A stretch of 38,677 bases of DNA from Gammaproteobacteria bacterium (GTDB taxonomy: Bacteria > Pseudomonadota > Gammaproteobacteria > JAADGQ01). The position numbers and the translations under genes were made by a program. The notes below the pieces were generated by a model. It had not been told where the DNA came from, ran no database searches, and saw nothing but the letters and a program-made list of their open reading frames with translations. The stretch spans positions 1-38,677 of the forward strand of contig WFXF01000093.1 of NCBI GenBank assembly GCA_015490755.1, read 5' to 3'. Positions 8,907 through 18,193 of this stretch are shown here, one piece after another. The stretch's first letter is position 1, and every line of letters begins with the position of its first letter.

Positions 8907-9521
8907 TCAAAATGAAAAACGGCTCCGTTCCAGTAATTTTTTGATCTTCTTCTGACCATTCCACACTTCACGTGTTGTCTGTAAATTGATCAATTTCATA
9001 TCAATCTGGTAAAAAATCACACGTTTTCCATCCAGTTGATCAACCATAGAGTTAATGGTGCCTGATAACGCAAAGTTAGCCTCCACCCCTTCGCCCATAT
9101 CCTCCGAGACATACATATCCTGTTGCTTCAGTTCATCACGCAAACGCTCTCGCTCCTCACCGCTTACAATAAGTTCTGCCGCACCACTACGCATCACCAC
9201 TCGCTTGATATCATTAACAAAGGTAGCTACCGAAATATGTTCATGTGATTTATTCTGAATCCGCTGAATGACGATCGTCGGCTCTTTGTCTGGATGCTCT
9301 TTGCTGAACCGTTTAAACCACGGAAAGGAAAACATATCCTGAACCATCTCATTAGCGACCAACCGTGAATCTTCATCACTCCATCGATCCGTTAAGGCAA
9401 CTTCTTGTTCGGCATCAATCCTGGAAACATTGACACCACTGCACCCTGTCATCCCTACACAAAAAATCAATGTAATAACCGCAATAATTACTCTCTTTTT
9501 AACACCATATATACCTTGCAT
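8907..9521 (-). CDS. lpoB: LpoB-like penicillin-binding protein activator (outer-membrane lipoprotein)
   Basis: The lipoprotein signal has a basic start (VKKR), a hydrophobic core and the lipobox GMTGC, lipidated at C27. The mature part follows the LpoB pattern: LTDRWSDEDSRLVANEMVQD, then a small alpha/beta domain with FVNDIKRVVMRSGAAEL and ending KLINLQTTREVWNGQKKIKK. In E. coli, LpoB reaches through the periplasm to stimulate PBP1B (MrcB). No mrcB is nearby, so the partner is inferred from the family. The start is ATG at 9521 with GGAG 7 nt upstream. The 231-nt space to ptsP holds only a doubtful TTG-start frame. Confidence 0.8.
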   Translation of the reverse strand: MQGIYGVKKRVIIAVITLIFCVGMTGCSGVNVSRIDAEQEVALTDRWSDEDSRLVANEMVQDMFSFPWFKRFSKEHPDKEPTIVIQRIQNKSHEHISVATFVNDIKRVVMRSGAAELIVSGEERERLRDELKQQDMYVSEDMGEGVEANFALSGTINSMVDQLDGKRVIFYQIDMKLINLQTTREVWNGQKKIKKLLERSRFSF

Positions 9522-9752
9522 TTCATATCTCCAAATTTAAACCAAATAAATTGATCTGAATGGTTGTATTGAGACTAAAAAAAACAAGGTATTGATATCT
9601 TCCTGATTCAAGCCTTTTCCCTGACTAGAGTTCTCTTCGATCTCCTTGGGCTTGTGAGATATCACCTCAATCAACATATCATCAACACCTGTTTTGTTCA
9701 TCATTGGTGAACCGGAATAGGACAGATACAGATTTTCCAAACAAACCAAACC

Positions 9753-12014
9753 CTACTTTCCAGCACGCACCAAGCTACCCAGCCCTACCTCTTCAATTGC
9801 TTGCGAAAGTATTTTACGAATAGCACCGGCATCTTCGCACTGGAGAACTTCAGTCAAAACTTTTTGCGCCTGAGGTACAGTGAAGTGACGAATGACCTGC
9901 TTGACTCTGGAAAGTGCAAATGCACTCATACTCAAATTATCAACCCCCATGGCAATCCATAAAATTGCGGCGGCTGGGTCACCTGCAATTTCTCCGCAAA
10001 TACCCACAGGCTTACCCAATGGAGCAATAGATTCTACAATCTGTTGCAGTGCTTTCAATAACGATGGGTGTAAACTGTCATAAAGCTGCGCAACACGTGG
10101 ATTATTTCTGTCAACTGCTAATAAATACTGAGTAAGGTCATTTGTTCCGATCGAAATAAAATCAACTCGTCTGGCTAATTCTGCTGCTTGATAAACAGCT
10201 GAAGGAACTTCAATCATTACACCAATTTTCGGCTTTTGAATAGACTCACCTTCTTTAATCAGCTCATCGTACACTGAGTTTATAATATCCAGCGCCACAT
10301 CTACTTCAGAAACATGACTCACCATTGGAAGCAGTATTCGTAAATTTTTTAAACCAATACTCGCACGTAACTTTGCACGAATTTGAGTTCGAAAGATTTC
10401 AGGCTGATCCAATGTAATACGGATTCCCCTCCAGCCTAAAAAAGGGTTTTCTTCTTTAATTGGAAAATAAGAAAGGTTTTTATCTCCGCCAATATCTAAA
10501 GTACGCAATGTAACCGGACGAGGTGAAAACGTATCCAGCACTACACGGTAAATCAATCTCTGCTCATCCTCACCAGGAAAGCGTTCGCGAGCCATAAAAG
10601 GAAACTCGGTGCGGTACAGTCCGACCCCTTCAGCACCACATGCCAACGATGAAGATATATCTGACGAAAGGCCTGTATTAACCATTAATTTGACATGAAT
10701 ACCATCAAGCGTTTCCGCTACTTTATCTGATAAACGATCCAGCTCGATCGCCAACTCCTGCTCTTCATCAGCAAGCCGCCTGTATTCTGATCGCATCGCC
10801 GCTGAAGGAGAGAGGTAAAACCAACCACGATATCCATCAACAATGACATCTTTTTTATCCATTTTTCCAACGGATAAATTCGTTGCCCCGACCACAGCAG
10901 GAATTCCCAATGCATGAGCCAAAATAGCAACGTGTGATGAACGTGAACCATTGGCCGAAATAACACCCGCAAGACGCTCTGCCGGCACTTCGGCAAGCGC
11001 TGCAGCAGAAACCTCTTCCCCAACAAGGATCGTATGCTCCGGATAAACAAGCGGTTTACGTTTGCCGCGCTGCAAACAGAGCAATATACGTCGCCCAAGA
11101 TCATAAATATCATCTGCCCGCTCCCGTAAATAGGGATCTTCAATCTCTTCAAAAAAACGAGCATGTTCGTTAACGGTATCTCTGAGTGCGCCGGCCGCCC
11201 AGCTCCCTTTCTGAATGCGCTCAACCGTTCGATCAATCAAGCCACCACTATCCAGCATCAGAAGATAAGCATCAAAAAGTGCACGATCTTCTGGAGCCAA
11301 TACTGAACTCATTCGCACCATTATCCGTTTAATATCCGCTCTGACTTCAGACAGTGCTTTTTGAAAAACAACAACTTCAGCCTCAACATCCGTGACCTGA
11401 CGATCAGGCACCGCATCAAGATCAGCCGCCGGATAGACCACAAATGCAACACCAACAGCAACCCCCGGCGACCCCGGAATCCCGACAATTGCCCGACTTT
11501 GACTTTTAGTCTGGCCAGAAACGGGCTCACTGGATACCATTTTGGCATGAGCAATTGAACTGGCAAGCTGAATCGCAATTGTCTGTAAAAAAGCAACCTC
11601 ATCTTCATCAAAACAGCGATTCCAATGCTGGCGAACGACAAGAACACCAAGCACCTTTCTAAAATGAATAATAGGTACACCCAGAAACCCTGGAAGGTGT
11701 TCATCATTCAGGCCCGCTATGTGATGATAGGATGGATGCTGAAACAGGTTATCCAGATTGACCGGCTCCTCACGCCGACAAACCAACCCAACAAGACCAT
11801 CATCCTTTTTTATACTCGCCTTGCCAACAGGCGCATCAACAAAGCCCACAGCAGCTTCCAGAATATAGCATTCACTTGCTACATCCCTCAGATAAATAGA
11901 GCAAGCATCTGAAGACATCGTTTTATTGATGCGCTGCACTGTTTGAGACAATAGCTGATCCAGGTGACGTGTATTATTAACTTCCTGAAGAATACTATGA
12001 AGTGAGGCAAGCAT
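9753..12014 (-). CDS. ptsP: Phosphoenolpyruvate-protein phosphotransferase PtsP (EI-Ntr)
   Basis: PtsP takes phosphate from PEP and passes it to NPr in the nitrogen-related PTS, which signals rather than transports. An N-terminal GAF domain (about 5-155) is followed by the enzyme I module from about 172. The phosphorylated histidine is H361 in NGSRSSHVAILAHALG. The C-terminal PEP-binding barrel has GVGLYRTEFPFM, FLGWRGIRI and PVGICGEIAGDP. The length of 753 residues is close to that of E. coli PtsP. The ATG is 19 nt after rppH, the same pairing as in E. coli and Pseudomonas. Confidence 0.96.
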   Translation of the reverse strand: MLASLHSILQEVNNTRHLDQLLSQTVQRINKTMSSDACSIYLRDVASECYILEAAVGFVDAPVGKASIKKDDGLVGLVCRREEPVNLDNLFQHPSYHHIAGLNDEHLPGFLGVPIIHFRKVLGVLVVRQHWNRCFDEDEVAFLQTIAIQLASSIAHAKMVSSEPVSGQTKSQSRAIVGIPGSPGVAVGVAFVVYPAADLDAVPDRQVTDVEAEVVVFQKALSEVRADIKRIMVRMSSVLAPEDRALFDAYLLMLDSGGLIDRTVERIQKGSWAAGALRDTVNEHARFFEEIEDPYLRERADDIYDLGRRILLCLQRGKRKPLVYPEHTILVGEEVSAAALAEVPAERLAGVISANGSRSSHVAILAHALGIPAVVGATNLSVGKMDKKDVIVDGYRGWFYLSPSAAMRSEYRRLADEEQELAIELDRLSDKVAETLDGIHVKLMVNTGLSSDISSSLACGAEGVGLYRTEFPFMARERFPGEDEQRLIYRVVLDTFSPRPVTLRTLDIGGDKNLSYFPIKEENPFLGWRGIRITLDQPEIFRTQIRAKLRASIGLKNLRILLPMVSHVSEVDVALDIINSVYDELIKEGESIQKPKIGVMIEVPSAVYQAAELARRVDFISIGTNDLTQYLLAVDRNNPRVAQLYDSLHPSLLKALQQIVESIAPLGKPVGICGEIAGDPAAAILWIAMGVDNLSMSAFALSRVKQVIRHFTVPQAQKVLTEVLQCEDAGAIRKILSQAIEEVGLGSLVRAGK

Positions 12015-12033
12015 AATGATTCGTTATCTTCAC

Positions 12034-12540
12034 TCAATACTTACCCGTACGGCGTTTTGAAAGTGGACTCTCATGAAGCAGTGGCGCTAACTCATTGAGT
12101 GCTTTATGATAAACCTTACGTTTAAACCAGACAACAGACTTAACCGGATACCAGTAATTAACCCAGCGCCACCCATCAAACTCGGGAATATCACAAGTAT
12201 CAAATCTCAAATTACTCTCTTCAGCAACCAGATTCAGCATAAACCAAACCTGCTTTTGACCAATACAGAGAGGCTTGCAATTCGAACGAATTAAATGTTT
12301 AGGAAGGTCATAACGTAACCAGTCACGAGTTTGCCCCATGATGATCACATGCTCAGGTTCAAGCCCTAACTCTTCTTTCAGCTCACGATACATGGCTTCC
12401 TGTGCCGATTCATTTTCACGAATCCCCCCTTGCGGAAACTGCCATGCATCTTGACCAATACGTCGAGCCCAGAGTAATTTACCCGCATTATTACTAACAA
12501 TAATGCCGACGTTATGCCTATATCCTTCCGAGTCTATCAT
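12034..12540 (-). CDS. rppH: RNA pyrophosphohydrolase (Nudix)
   Basis: RppH removes pyrophosphate from the 5' end of triphosphorylated mRNA and so opens it to RNase E decay. The Nudix box is complete: G38, E44, R52-E53, E56-E57 and G59. The N-terminus ([15 protein letters not shown]) and the FPQGGI segment are characteristic of RppH/NudH rather than of other Nudix enzymes. The length of 168 residues is normal. It is the promoter-proximal gene of rppH-ptsP and is divergent from the HAD gene across a 134-nt gap. Confidence 0.96.
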   Translation of the reverse strand: MIDSEGYRHNVGIIVSNNAGKLLWARRIGQDAWQFPQGGIRENESAQEAMYRELKEELGLEPEHVIIMGQTRDWLRYDLPKHLIRSNCKPLCIGQKQVWFMLNLVAEESNLRFDTCDIPEFDGWRWVNYWYPVKSVVWFKRKVYHKALNELAPLLHESPLSKRRTGKY

Positions 12541-12568
12541 TTTGAGCTCACCATAAACTAAATATACT

Positions 12569-12597
12569 TTGTCACGCCCTGCGCAATCTGTTATAAA
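12569..12597 (+). promoter_or_regulatory. Sigma-70 promoter for the HAD phosphatase gene
   Basis: The -35 element TTGTCA (12569-12574) and the -10 element TATAAA (12592-12597) are separated by exactly 17 nt. TGT precedes the -10, making an extended -10. Transcription would start near 12604 and leave a leader of about 70 nt before the TTG start at 12675. Confidence 0.6.
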
Positions 12598-12674
12598 TTT
12601 TTTGATTTTTTGGCATAGCTCAAATCCTTATCTCAGCCAAAAATATTACTTTATCATAAAAGGAGTCGTAATCG

Positions 12675-13328
12675 TTGGCTTTAGCAATTTTTGATCTGGA
12701 CAATACTTTATTATCAGGTGACAGTGATTATTTGTGGGGACGTTATCTTGTTGAAAACAGGATTGTCGACCCTGATCTTTATGATCAGGAAAACAGGCGT
12801 TTTTATAAAGAGTATGAAGCAGGCATGCTAGATATTAATGAGTTCCTCCATTTCTCATTAAAAGTACTTGCTGCTCATGATAAAAAGATACTGCTTGAGT
12901 GGCGCAAAGACTTTATAGAACAAAAAATCATCCCGATCATCCCCTCTAAAACGCGTCATTTACTGGATAAGCACCGCAGACAAGGAGATACTTTACTCAT
13001 CATTACCGCAACCAATCGCTTTGTAACTGAATTAATTGCAAAAGAGCTGGGGATTGAACATCTACTTGCGACAGACCCTGAAGAAAAAGAGGGCCAATAT
13101 ACTGGAAATTTTACAGGCATACCCACATACAAGGAGGGTAAAGTAAGTCGCCTGAAAGAGTGGTTAAAAAACCGGAAAATAACACTAGAGGGAAGCTGGT
13201 TCTATTCGGACTCACATAATGATTTGCCACTTTTAAAAATTGTTGAGAATCCGGTCGCAGTAGACCCCGATGAGCCTTTAAAGCTGTATGCCAAAAACCA
13301 GGGGTGGCCGATAATAAGCCTCAGATGA
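12675..13328 (+). CDS. HAD-superfamily IB phosphatase (SerB-like), substrate unknown
   Basis: All four HAD motifs are visible in the 217 residues: D7-x-D9 in AIFDLDNTLL (nucleophile and acid), LLIITATN (motif II threonine), the lysine of YKEGKVSRL, and YSDSHNDLPLL (metal-binding acids). The helical insert after motif I places it in subclass IB with SerB and lysophosphatidate-type phosphatases. The start codon is TTG at 12675, supported by AGGAG at 12661-12665. Relatives in Pseudomonas lie next to rppH-ptsP as here, so the association is conserved, but the substrate is not known to me. Confidence 0.85.
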   Translation: MALAIFDLDNTLLSGDSDYLWGRYLVENRIVDPDLYDQENRRFYKEYEAGMLDINEFLHFSLKVLAAHDKKILLEWRKDFIEQKIIPIIPSKTRHLLDKHRRQGDTLLIITATNRFVTELIAKELGIEHLLATDPEEKEGQYTGNFTGIPTYKEGKVSRLKEWLKNRKITLEGSWFYSDSHNDLPLLKIVENPVAVDPDEPLKLYAKNQGWPIISLR

Positions 13329-13344
13329 TTAAATATTACACGCG

Positions 13345-13385
13345 AAAAAAAGCCCCGACAAGCAAATCCTGTCGAGGCTTTTTTT
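13345..13385. terminator. Bidirectional rho-independent terminator (HAD gene / rplS)
   Basis: A seven-A run is followed by the stem GCCCCGACA (13352-13360), a 9-nt loop, TGTCGAGGC (13370-13378) and seven T. The one non-Watson-Crick position becomes a G-U pair in the minus-strand transcript. It can therefore serve both the HAD gene and, probably better, the rpsP operon. Confidence 0.9.
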
Positions 13386-13388
13386 AAT

Positions 13389-13739
13389 TTATTTTGCAAG
13401 CTTCTCTTTAATACGAGCCGCTTTACCGCGTAACTCACGAAGATAATACAACTTGGCACGGCGCACCACACCACGACGCTTCACTTCGATCGAATCAATT
13501 GCTTGACTGTAAGTTTGAAAAACACGTTCAACACCTTCGCCATGAGAGATTTTACGCACAGTAAATGCAGAGTTCAGACCGCGGTTACGCTTTGCAATAA
13601 CAACACCTTCGAATGCTTGCAAACGCTCTCTTGTGCCCTCTTTTACTTTAACCTTTACAATAACAGTATCGCCCGCCCCAAACTCAGGCACTTCACGCCC
13701 CATTTGCTCCGCTTCGATCTGACTGATCAAATTACTCAT
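13389..13739 (-). CDS. rplS: 50S ribosomal protein L19
   Basis: L19 lies at the 30S-50S interface. The sequence shows the family core: [26 protein letters not shown] is followed by [22 protein letters not shown] and [19 protein letters not shown]. The 116 residues match the normal length. The start is ATG with GGGGAT upstream. It is the last gene of the rpsP-rimM-trmD-rplS operon, with the terminator immediately after its stop. Confidence 0.98.
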   Translation of the reverse strand: MSNLISQIEAEQMGREVPEFGAGDTVIVKVKVKEGTRERLQAFEGVVIAKRNRGLNSAFTVRKISHGEGVERVFQTYSQAIDSIEVKRRGVVRRAKLYYLRELRGKAARIKEKLAK

Positions 13740-13771
13740 AACACATCCCCATCAATATCAAATTAATAAAA

Positions 13772-14512
13772 CTAGTTTTCAACTTCTTGCTTGAACTCTT
13801 CGAGCAATAACTGCATCTCACTATCAAGCACTGCTTTTTCCAATAAATCAGGCCGCCTTTGCCATGTACGCCCCAAAGACTGCTTTTTTCGCCAGCGTTC
13901 AATCGCCTGATGATCACCACTGAGCAGCACAGCCGGAACTTGTCGCCCATCAAAAAATTCAGGCCTTGTATAATGCGGACAATCCAGCAAATGATTTGTA
14001 AATGAGTCCTGCTCTGAAGATTCTGCATGCCCCAGCGCACCTGGCAACAGACGAATCATTGCATCAATCATGACCATCGCAGCCAGCTCACCACCACTCA
14101 GAACATAATCACCAACCGACCACTCTTCATCCACTTCAGCGGCAATTAAACGCTCATCAATACCTTCATAACGCCCCGCAACGAATGTAATACTCTTTTT
14201 TTTAACCAGCGATTCAACCCCCACCTGATCCAGAGTTCGCCCCTGCGGAGAGAGATAGATCACTGTACTCTGTTCTTTTGAAGCACTCTTAGCTGCATGA
14301 ATTGCATCACGCAATGGTTGAACCATCATCAACATACCCGGCCCACCACCATAAGGGCGGTCATCTACAGTACGGTGCCGATCCACAGCATAATCACGCG
14401 GATTCCACGTATCAAACTGTAATAAACCTCTCTTCACAGCCTTACCTGTAACACCATGCCCTACCAGAGCATCAAACATTTCAGGAAAGAGTGTAACAAC
14501 ATCAATTCGCAC
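13772..14512 (-). CDS. trmD: tRNA (guanine(37)-N1)-methyltransferase
   Basis: TrmD methylates G37 of tRNAs that read CNN and CGG codons and prevents +1 frameshifting. It has the SPOUT knot sequence [19 protein letters not shown], preceded by [13 protein letters not shown] and YGGGPGMLM. At 246 residues it is full length. The start codon is GTG at 14512. It lies between rimM and rplS in the standard operon. Confidence 0.97.
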   Translation of the reverse strand: MRIDVVTLFPEMFDALVGHGVTGKAVKRGLLQFDTWNPRDYAVDRHRTVDDRPYGGGPGMLMMVQPLRDAIHAAKSASKEQSTVIYLSPQGRTLDQVGVESLVKKKSITFVAGRYEGIDERLIAAEVDEEWSVGDYVLSGGELAAMVMIDAMIRLLPGALGHAESSEQDSFTNHLLDCPHYTRPEFFDGRQVPAVLLSGDHQAIERWRKKQSLGRTWQRRPDLLEKAVLDSEMQLLLEEFKQEVEN

Positions 14513-14537
14513 AGCAAAAAAGCCTACGCTGTCTCAT

Positions 14538-15038
14538 CTAAAAATCGGGATCCCAATCCACCCGAATAACACCACTCTTCAGACTGATTTTAACCACACA
14601 TTCATCAGTATAAGGCAGTAAACGTTCGCGATCCCCCTTAACAACAAGCACATCATTCGCACCCGTTTCAATCAAGTGATCCACTTTACCTAGCTCCTGA
14701 CCATCAACAGTGACAACTTCCAGCCCCACCAGGTCAGACCAATAGTACTCACCCTGTTTCACCGGTGGCAACTGCTCCGGTTTTATCACAATCTCAAGCC
14801 CAACCAACTGCGCGGCAGTATCACGATCAGCAACAGAGTCAAACTGTGCAATAACCCCCTTACCATGGGTTTTCCCAGCAACAATCTGAACCATTTGCTG
14901 CCCTGTCGGCCTTTTTAGATACCAAGGTGAATAGGTCAGTATATTTTCCCGTGGTGCTGTATACGAAAAGATCCGCACCCAGCCTCGCACACCATACACA
15001 CCAGAAACTTTACCAACAACAATCCAACCATCCTTCAC
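14538..15038 (-). CDS. rimM: 16S rRNA processing protein RimM
   Basis: RimM binds S19 and helps maturation of the 30S head. The N-terminal beta-barrel contains VGKVSGVYGVRGWVRIFSYT. The C-terminal PRC-barrel part contains YYWSDLVGLEVVT and ends ENLP-like as LLPYTDECVVKI with VDWDPDF. The 166 residues match the family. The start is GTG at 15038, 13 nt after the rpsP stop, with no strong Shine-Dalgarno, so coupling to rpsP is likely. Confidence 0.96.
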   Translation of the reverse strand: MKDGWIVVGKVSGVYGVRGWVRIFSYTAPRENILTYSPWYLKRPTGQQMVQIVAGKTHGKGVIAQFDSVADRDTAAQLVGLEIVIKPEQLPPVKQGEYYWSDLVGLEVVTVDGQELGKVDHLIETGANDVLVVKGDRERLLPYTDECVVKISLKSGVIRVDWDPDF

Positions 15039-15051
15039 GGGCTTAACAGAT

Positions 15052-15315
15052 TTATGCCGCAGCCGCTACTTGCGCCTTTTTATACTCTTTAACCAACCCT
15101 GAAACACGATCAGAAAGTTGTGCCCCTAAAGCCTGCCAATGATCTACACGCGCCAATTCAAGACGCAACCGCTCTTCACCGCCACGAGCTAACGGATTAA
15201 AAAAGCCGATTCTTTCAATGTAACGGCCATCACGTGGACTACGGCTATCAGTGACTACAATATTATAAAAAGGACGTTTTTTAGCACCGCCGCGTGCCAT
15301 ACGTATTGTTACCAT
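15052..15315 (-). CDS. rpsP: 30S ribosomal protein S16
   Basis: S16 is needed for 30S assembly. The N-terminus [20 protein letters not shown] and the segment [19 protein letters not shown] are diagnostic. The length of 87 residues is typical. It leads the four-gene operon. ffh, often found just upstream in other proteobacteria, is absent; pcnB is divergent instead. Confidence 0.98.
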   Translation of the reverse strand: MVTIRMARGGAKKRPFYNIVVTDSRSPRDGRYIERIGFFNPLARGGEERLRLELARVDHWQALGAQLSDRVSGLVKEYKKAQVAAAA

Positions 15316-15405
15316 CTAGAGTATTCAAACCTCATAATTAAAATATAAAAACTTATAACATAACATTTAGGCACAGCAAATACTGAACCCATGAAAAACC
15401 GGGCT

Positions 15406-15434
15406 ATTCTACGGACCAAGCACGCGACCTGCAA
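15406..15434 (-). promoter_or_regulatory. Probable promoter of the rpsP-rimM-trmD-rplS operon
   Basis: On the minus strand, TTGCAG (15429-15434) and TAGAAT (15406-15411) are separated by 17 nt. The GC-rich discriminator AGCCCGG follows the -10, as at growth-rate-controlled promoters of ribosomal genes. The -35 is weak (3 of 6). The leader would be about 85 nt. Confidence 0.5.
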
Positions 15435-15537
15435 GAAAAAAGTTATATTCTTGTACATTCTTCACGATTTACACTCTTATGCAACGAGCTGAAACCGTGT
15501 ATTATACGCGGCTTTCAATGAAGTTGAGTACACTGGA

Positions 15538-16851
15538 TTGGATTCCGTAGCAAAGATTGCACAACCCACAATTATACCTCGTTCAGAACACAATATTTCA
15601 CGCGCTTATATTAGTGAAAATGCGCTGACGGTATTGTATCGCCTGAATGAAGCTGGCTATCAGGCTTATCTTGTTGGCGGCTGTATCAGGGATATGCTTC
15701 TGGGGCGCGAACCCAAAGATTACGATATAGCAACCAGTGCACGCCCGAATGAAGTTAACGCACTATTTCGCAACTGTCGATTGGTCGGCCGCCGCTTTCG
15801 CCTGGCTCATATAAATTTTGGCCGTGAAACGATAGAGGTTGCCACATTCCGTGCACCGCACCAGGCAACCCCCGCTGGAGAGGAAGCAGCGAATGGACGC
15901 ATCTTGAGAGACAATGTTTTTGGCACACTCGAAGATGATGCAATGCGTCGCGACTTCACCGTCAACTCACTCTATTACGGCATTGATGATCTAACCATTC
16001 GTGACTACACCAACGGCCTGAAAGATATTAAAAAAGGTACATTGCAACTTGTTGGCGACCCCGAGACACGCTACAAGGAAGACCCTGTACGCATGCTACG
16101 TGCCATCCGCTTCTCTTCAAAATTAGGCTTTCGCATCCACCCTGACAGCAAAAAACCCATAAAAAAACTAGGTCACCTTTTAAAAGATATTCCCGCCGCA
16201 CGCCTTTACGAAGAGACTCTCAAACTATTTTTGGGTGGCTGTGCGGTTCAAACTTTTGACTTGCTGCGTCACTACGGACTATTTCACTATCTGTTTCCGC
16301 AACTAGACACCTGTCTTGAACAAGAAGAGCACGGTTACCCATTGACCTTTGTCTCTCAAGCTTTAAGCAACACAGACAAACGCATATCAGAAAACAAACC
16401 CATCAGCCCTTCGTTTCTTTTTGCCTGCCTGTTATGGGAACCTGTACGCGTTCTTGCCAAAAAACTTTCGCAAGAAGAGGGCATCAGTGAAACCCAGGCA
16501 ATGCAGATGGCAGGGGAGACTGTTATGCAAAACCAACTTCCACACATATCCATACCACGCCGCTTCAACATACCTATGCGTGAAATATGGATCATGCAAC
16601 TGCGATTTCAGCACCGCTATGGCCAACGCCCCCTGCGCTTTTTAACGCACCCACGATTTCGTGCTGCTTATGATTTCATGCTGCTACGGGGCATGGCGGG
16701 CGAAGAACTACAAGAGACCTGCGAGTGGTGGACAAAGCTACAAGAGCAACCGGAAGTACAACGCGAACTCATGACCAAATCAAAACAAAAAAAACCTTAT
16801 CACTCCTCACGCCGCAAACGCCCTGCCAAGCGTAAAAAAACTGATCGCTAA
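15538..16851 (+). CDS. pcnB: Poly(A) polymerase I
   Basis: PcnB adds poly(A) tails to RNA 3' ends and so promotes decay. The nucleotidyltransferase site is VGGCIRDMLLGREPKDYDI, with metal-binding D61 and D63. The signature LVGRRFRLAHINFGRETIEV separates it from CCA-adding enzymes. The C-terminus is highly basic (RRKRPAKRKK) and probably binds RNA. The start is TTG at 15538: no in-frame ATG is available upstream, and the product then aligns with the processed E. coli N-terminus (AQPTIIPRSEHNISR). It heads pcnB-folK-panB-panC. Confidence 0.95.
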   Translation: MDSVAKIAQPTIIPRSEHNISRAYISENALTVLYRLNEAGYQAYLVGGCIRDMLLGREPKDYDIATSARPNEVNALFRNCRLVGRRFRLAHINFGRETIEVATFRAPHQATPAGEEAANGRILRDNVFGTLEDDAMRRDFTVNSLYYGIDDLTIRDYTNGLKDIKKGTLQLVGDPETRYKEDPVRMLRAIRFSSKLGFRIHPDSKKPIKKLGHLLKDIPAARLYEETLKLFLGGCAVQTFDLLRHYGLFHYLFPQLDTCLEQEEHGYPLTFVSQALSNTDKRISENKPISPSFLFACLLWEPVRVLAKKLSQEEGISETQAMQMAGETVMQNQLPHISIPRRFNIPMREIWIMQLRFQHRYGQRPLRFLTHPRFRAAYDFMLLRGMAGEELQETCEWWTKLQEQPEVQRELMTKSKQKKPYHSSRRKRPAKRKKTDR

Positions 16852-16862
16852 CCCCCCAAGTC

Positions 16863-17375
16863 ATGCAACCCGAAATGATCGCAACAACTCGTGCTTACAT
16901 TGGCTTGGGCAGCAATCTAAACAATCCATATAAACAGATTAAACAAGCGCTATCTGCACTTAAAACAATTCCAAAAACAGAGTTCATTAGCCATTCATCA
17001 CTTTACCAAAGTACACCTATGGGTCCACAAGACCAGCCGAACTACATCAATGCAGCTGCAATATTGGAGACCACACTAGATGCAAACACGCTCTTGACTC
17101 ACCTGCAAAGCATCGAGAACCAACAGGGAAGAGAGCGCAATGGAGATCACTGGGGTGCGCGTACACTTGACCTGGATCTACTTATCTATGGAGAAATCCA
17201 ACAAAAAAATATAAAACTAACCCTTCCGCACCCCGGGCTACATTTACGAAACTTTGTACTGACACCATTAAACGAAATTGCACCCAACCTTGAAATCCCC
17301 GGACTTGGCAATTTACAAAAAATCATAAACAATATATCAGCGGATGGTTTACAAATTTTGGAGAAAGCGCCATGA
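16863..17375 (+). CDS. folK: 2-amino-4-hydroxy-6-hydroxymethyldihydropteridine pyrophosphokinase
   Basis: FolK transfers pyrophosphate from ATP to 6-hydroxymethyl-7,8-dihydropterin in folate synthesis. The family features are YIGLGSNL near the N-terminus, SSLYQSTPMGPQDQPNYINA, and RTLDLDLLIYG with the magnesium ligands D103 and D105. The 170 residues match. The ATG at 16863 follows pcnB by 11 nt (an alternative ATG is at 16875). The stop overlaps panB by 4 nt. Confidence 0.96.
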   Translation: MQPEMIATTRAYIGLGSNLNNPYKQIKQALSALKTIPKTEFISHSSLYQSTPMGPQDQPNYINAAAILETTLDANTLLTHLQSIENQQGRERNGDHWGARTLDLDLLIYGEIQQKNIKLTLPHPGLHLRNFVLTPLNEIAPNLEIPGLGNLQKIINNISADGLQILEKAP

Positions 17376-18190
17376 GTTCGCACAAGATAACAACACCTTC
17401 CACGGTCACGATCAATACTCTGAAACAGATGAAAAAAGCGGGTGAAAAAATTACCTGCATGACCGCTTACGATGCAAGTTTTTCCAATCTGCTGGATCAG
17501 ACTGGTATTGAAGTTTTACTCGTCGGCGACTCGCTGGGGATGGTCATCCAGGGCTTCAACTCAACCCTCCCTGTGACTATGAAGCAGATCATTTATCATA
17601 GCCGCTGCGTTGCACAAGGGCGCAAGCGAGCACTGCTTATGGTTGACATGCCATTTTCAAGCGACCTAACCCTGGAAGAGACACTAAAAAATGCAGGCCG
17701 CCTTATGAAAGAAGGTGGAGCACATATTATAAAACTGGAGGGCGGCCACCGGCAAACCAAAGCCATTCAAGCGCTTGCACAGAGTGGAATCCCAACCTGC
17801 GGCCATTTAGGTTTATTGCCGCAATCAGTACATAAGCAAGGGGGGTATCGAGTTCAAGGACGTGACAATGCAAGCGCACAGATACTGCTTGATGAAGCCA
17901 TTGCACTTGAAAAAGCAGGTGCAGACTTGTTATTACTGGAGTGTGTACCTGCCACACTGGGCACAAAAATCAGCCAAACAGTTCAAGTCCCTGTTATCGG
18001 AATTGGTGCTGGAAATGGCTGTGATGGCCAAGTACTTGTCGTATACGATGCACTCAACATCACTTCCGGCAAAAAGCCCGGTTTCACCAAAAATTTTATG
18101 GAAGGTGCCAAATCAATTCAAAATGCGATAGAAAAATATATCGATGAAGTTAAAAATGGTACCTTCCCCTCTGACAAACACAGCTTTTAG
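17372..18190 (+). CDS. panB: 3-methyl-2-oxobutanoate hydroxymethyltransferase
   Basis: PanB makes ketopantoate from 2-oxoisovalerate and methylene-tetrahydrofolate, the first step toward pantothenate. The barrel carries the metal-binding aspartates D53 (LLVGDSLGMV) and D92 (MVDMPF), and IIKLEGG at 119-125 with K121 and E123. The 272 residues are normal. It overlaps folK at ATGA (17372-17375), and panC begins 3 nt after its stop. Confidence 0.97.
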   Translation: MSSHKITTPSTVTINTLKQMKKAGEKITCMTAYDASFSNLLDQTGIEVLLVGDSLGMVIQGFNSTLPVTMKQIIYHSRCVAQGRKRALLMVDMPFSSDLTLEETLKNAGRLMKEGGAHIIKLEGGHRQTKAIQALAQSGIPTCGHLGLLPQSVHKQGGYRVQGRDNASAQILLDEAIALEKAGADLLLLECVPATLGTKISQTVQVPVIGIGAGNGCDGQVLVVYDALNITSGKKPGFTKNFMEGAKSIQNAIEKYIDEVKNGTFPSDKHSF

Positions 18191-18193
18191 TTT

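Noticed and set aside
9537-9749. 70-codon frame between ptsP and the lpoB-like gene
   Set aside because: It needs a TTG start with no Shine-Dalgarno, the internal ATG also lacks one, and the product shows no domain or coding-like composition. A real short gene cannot be fully excluded.
10718-11236. 172-codon frame within ptsP on the same strand
   Set aside because: It is an alternative frame of an intact ptsP with no independent start signal.
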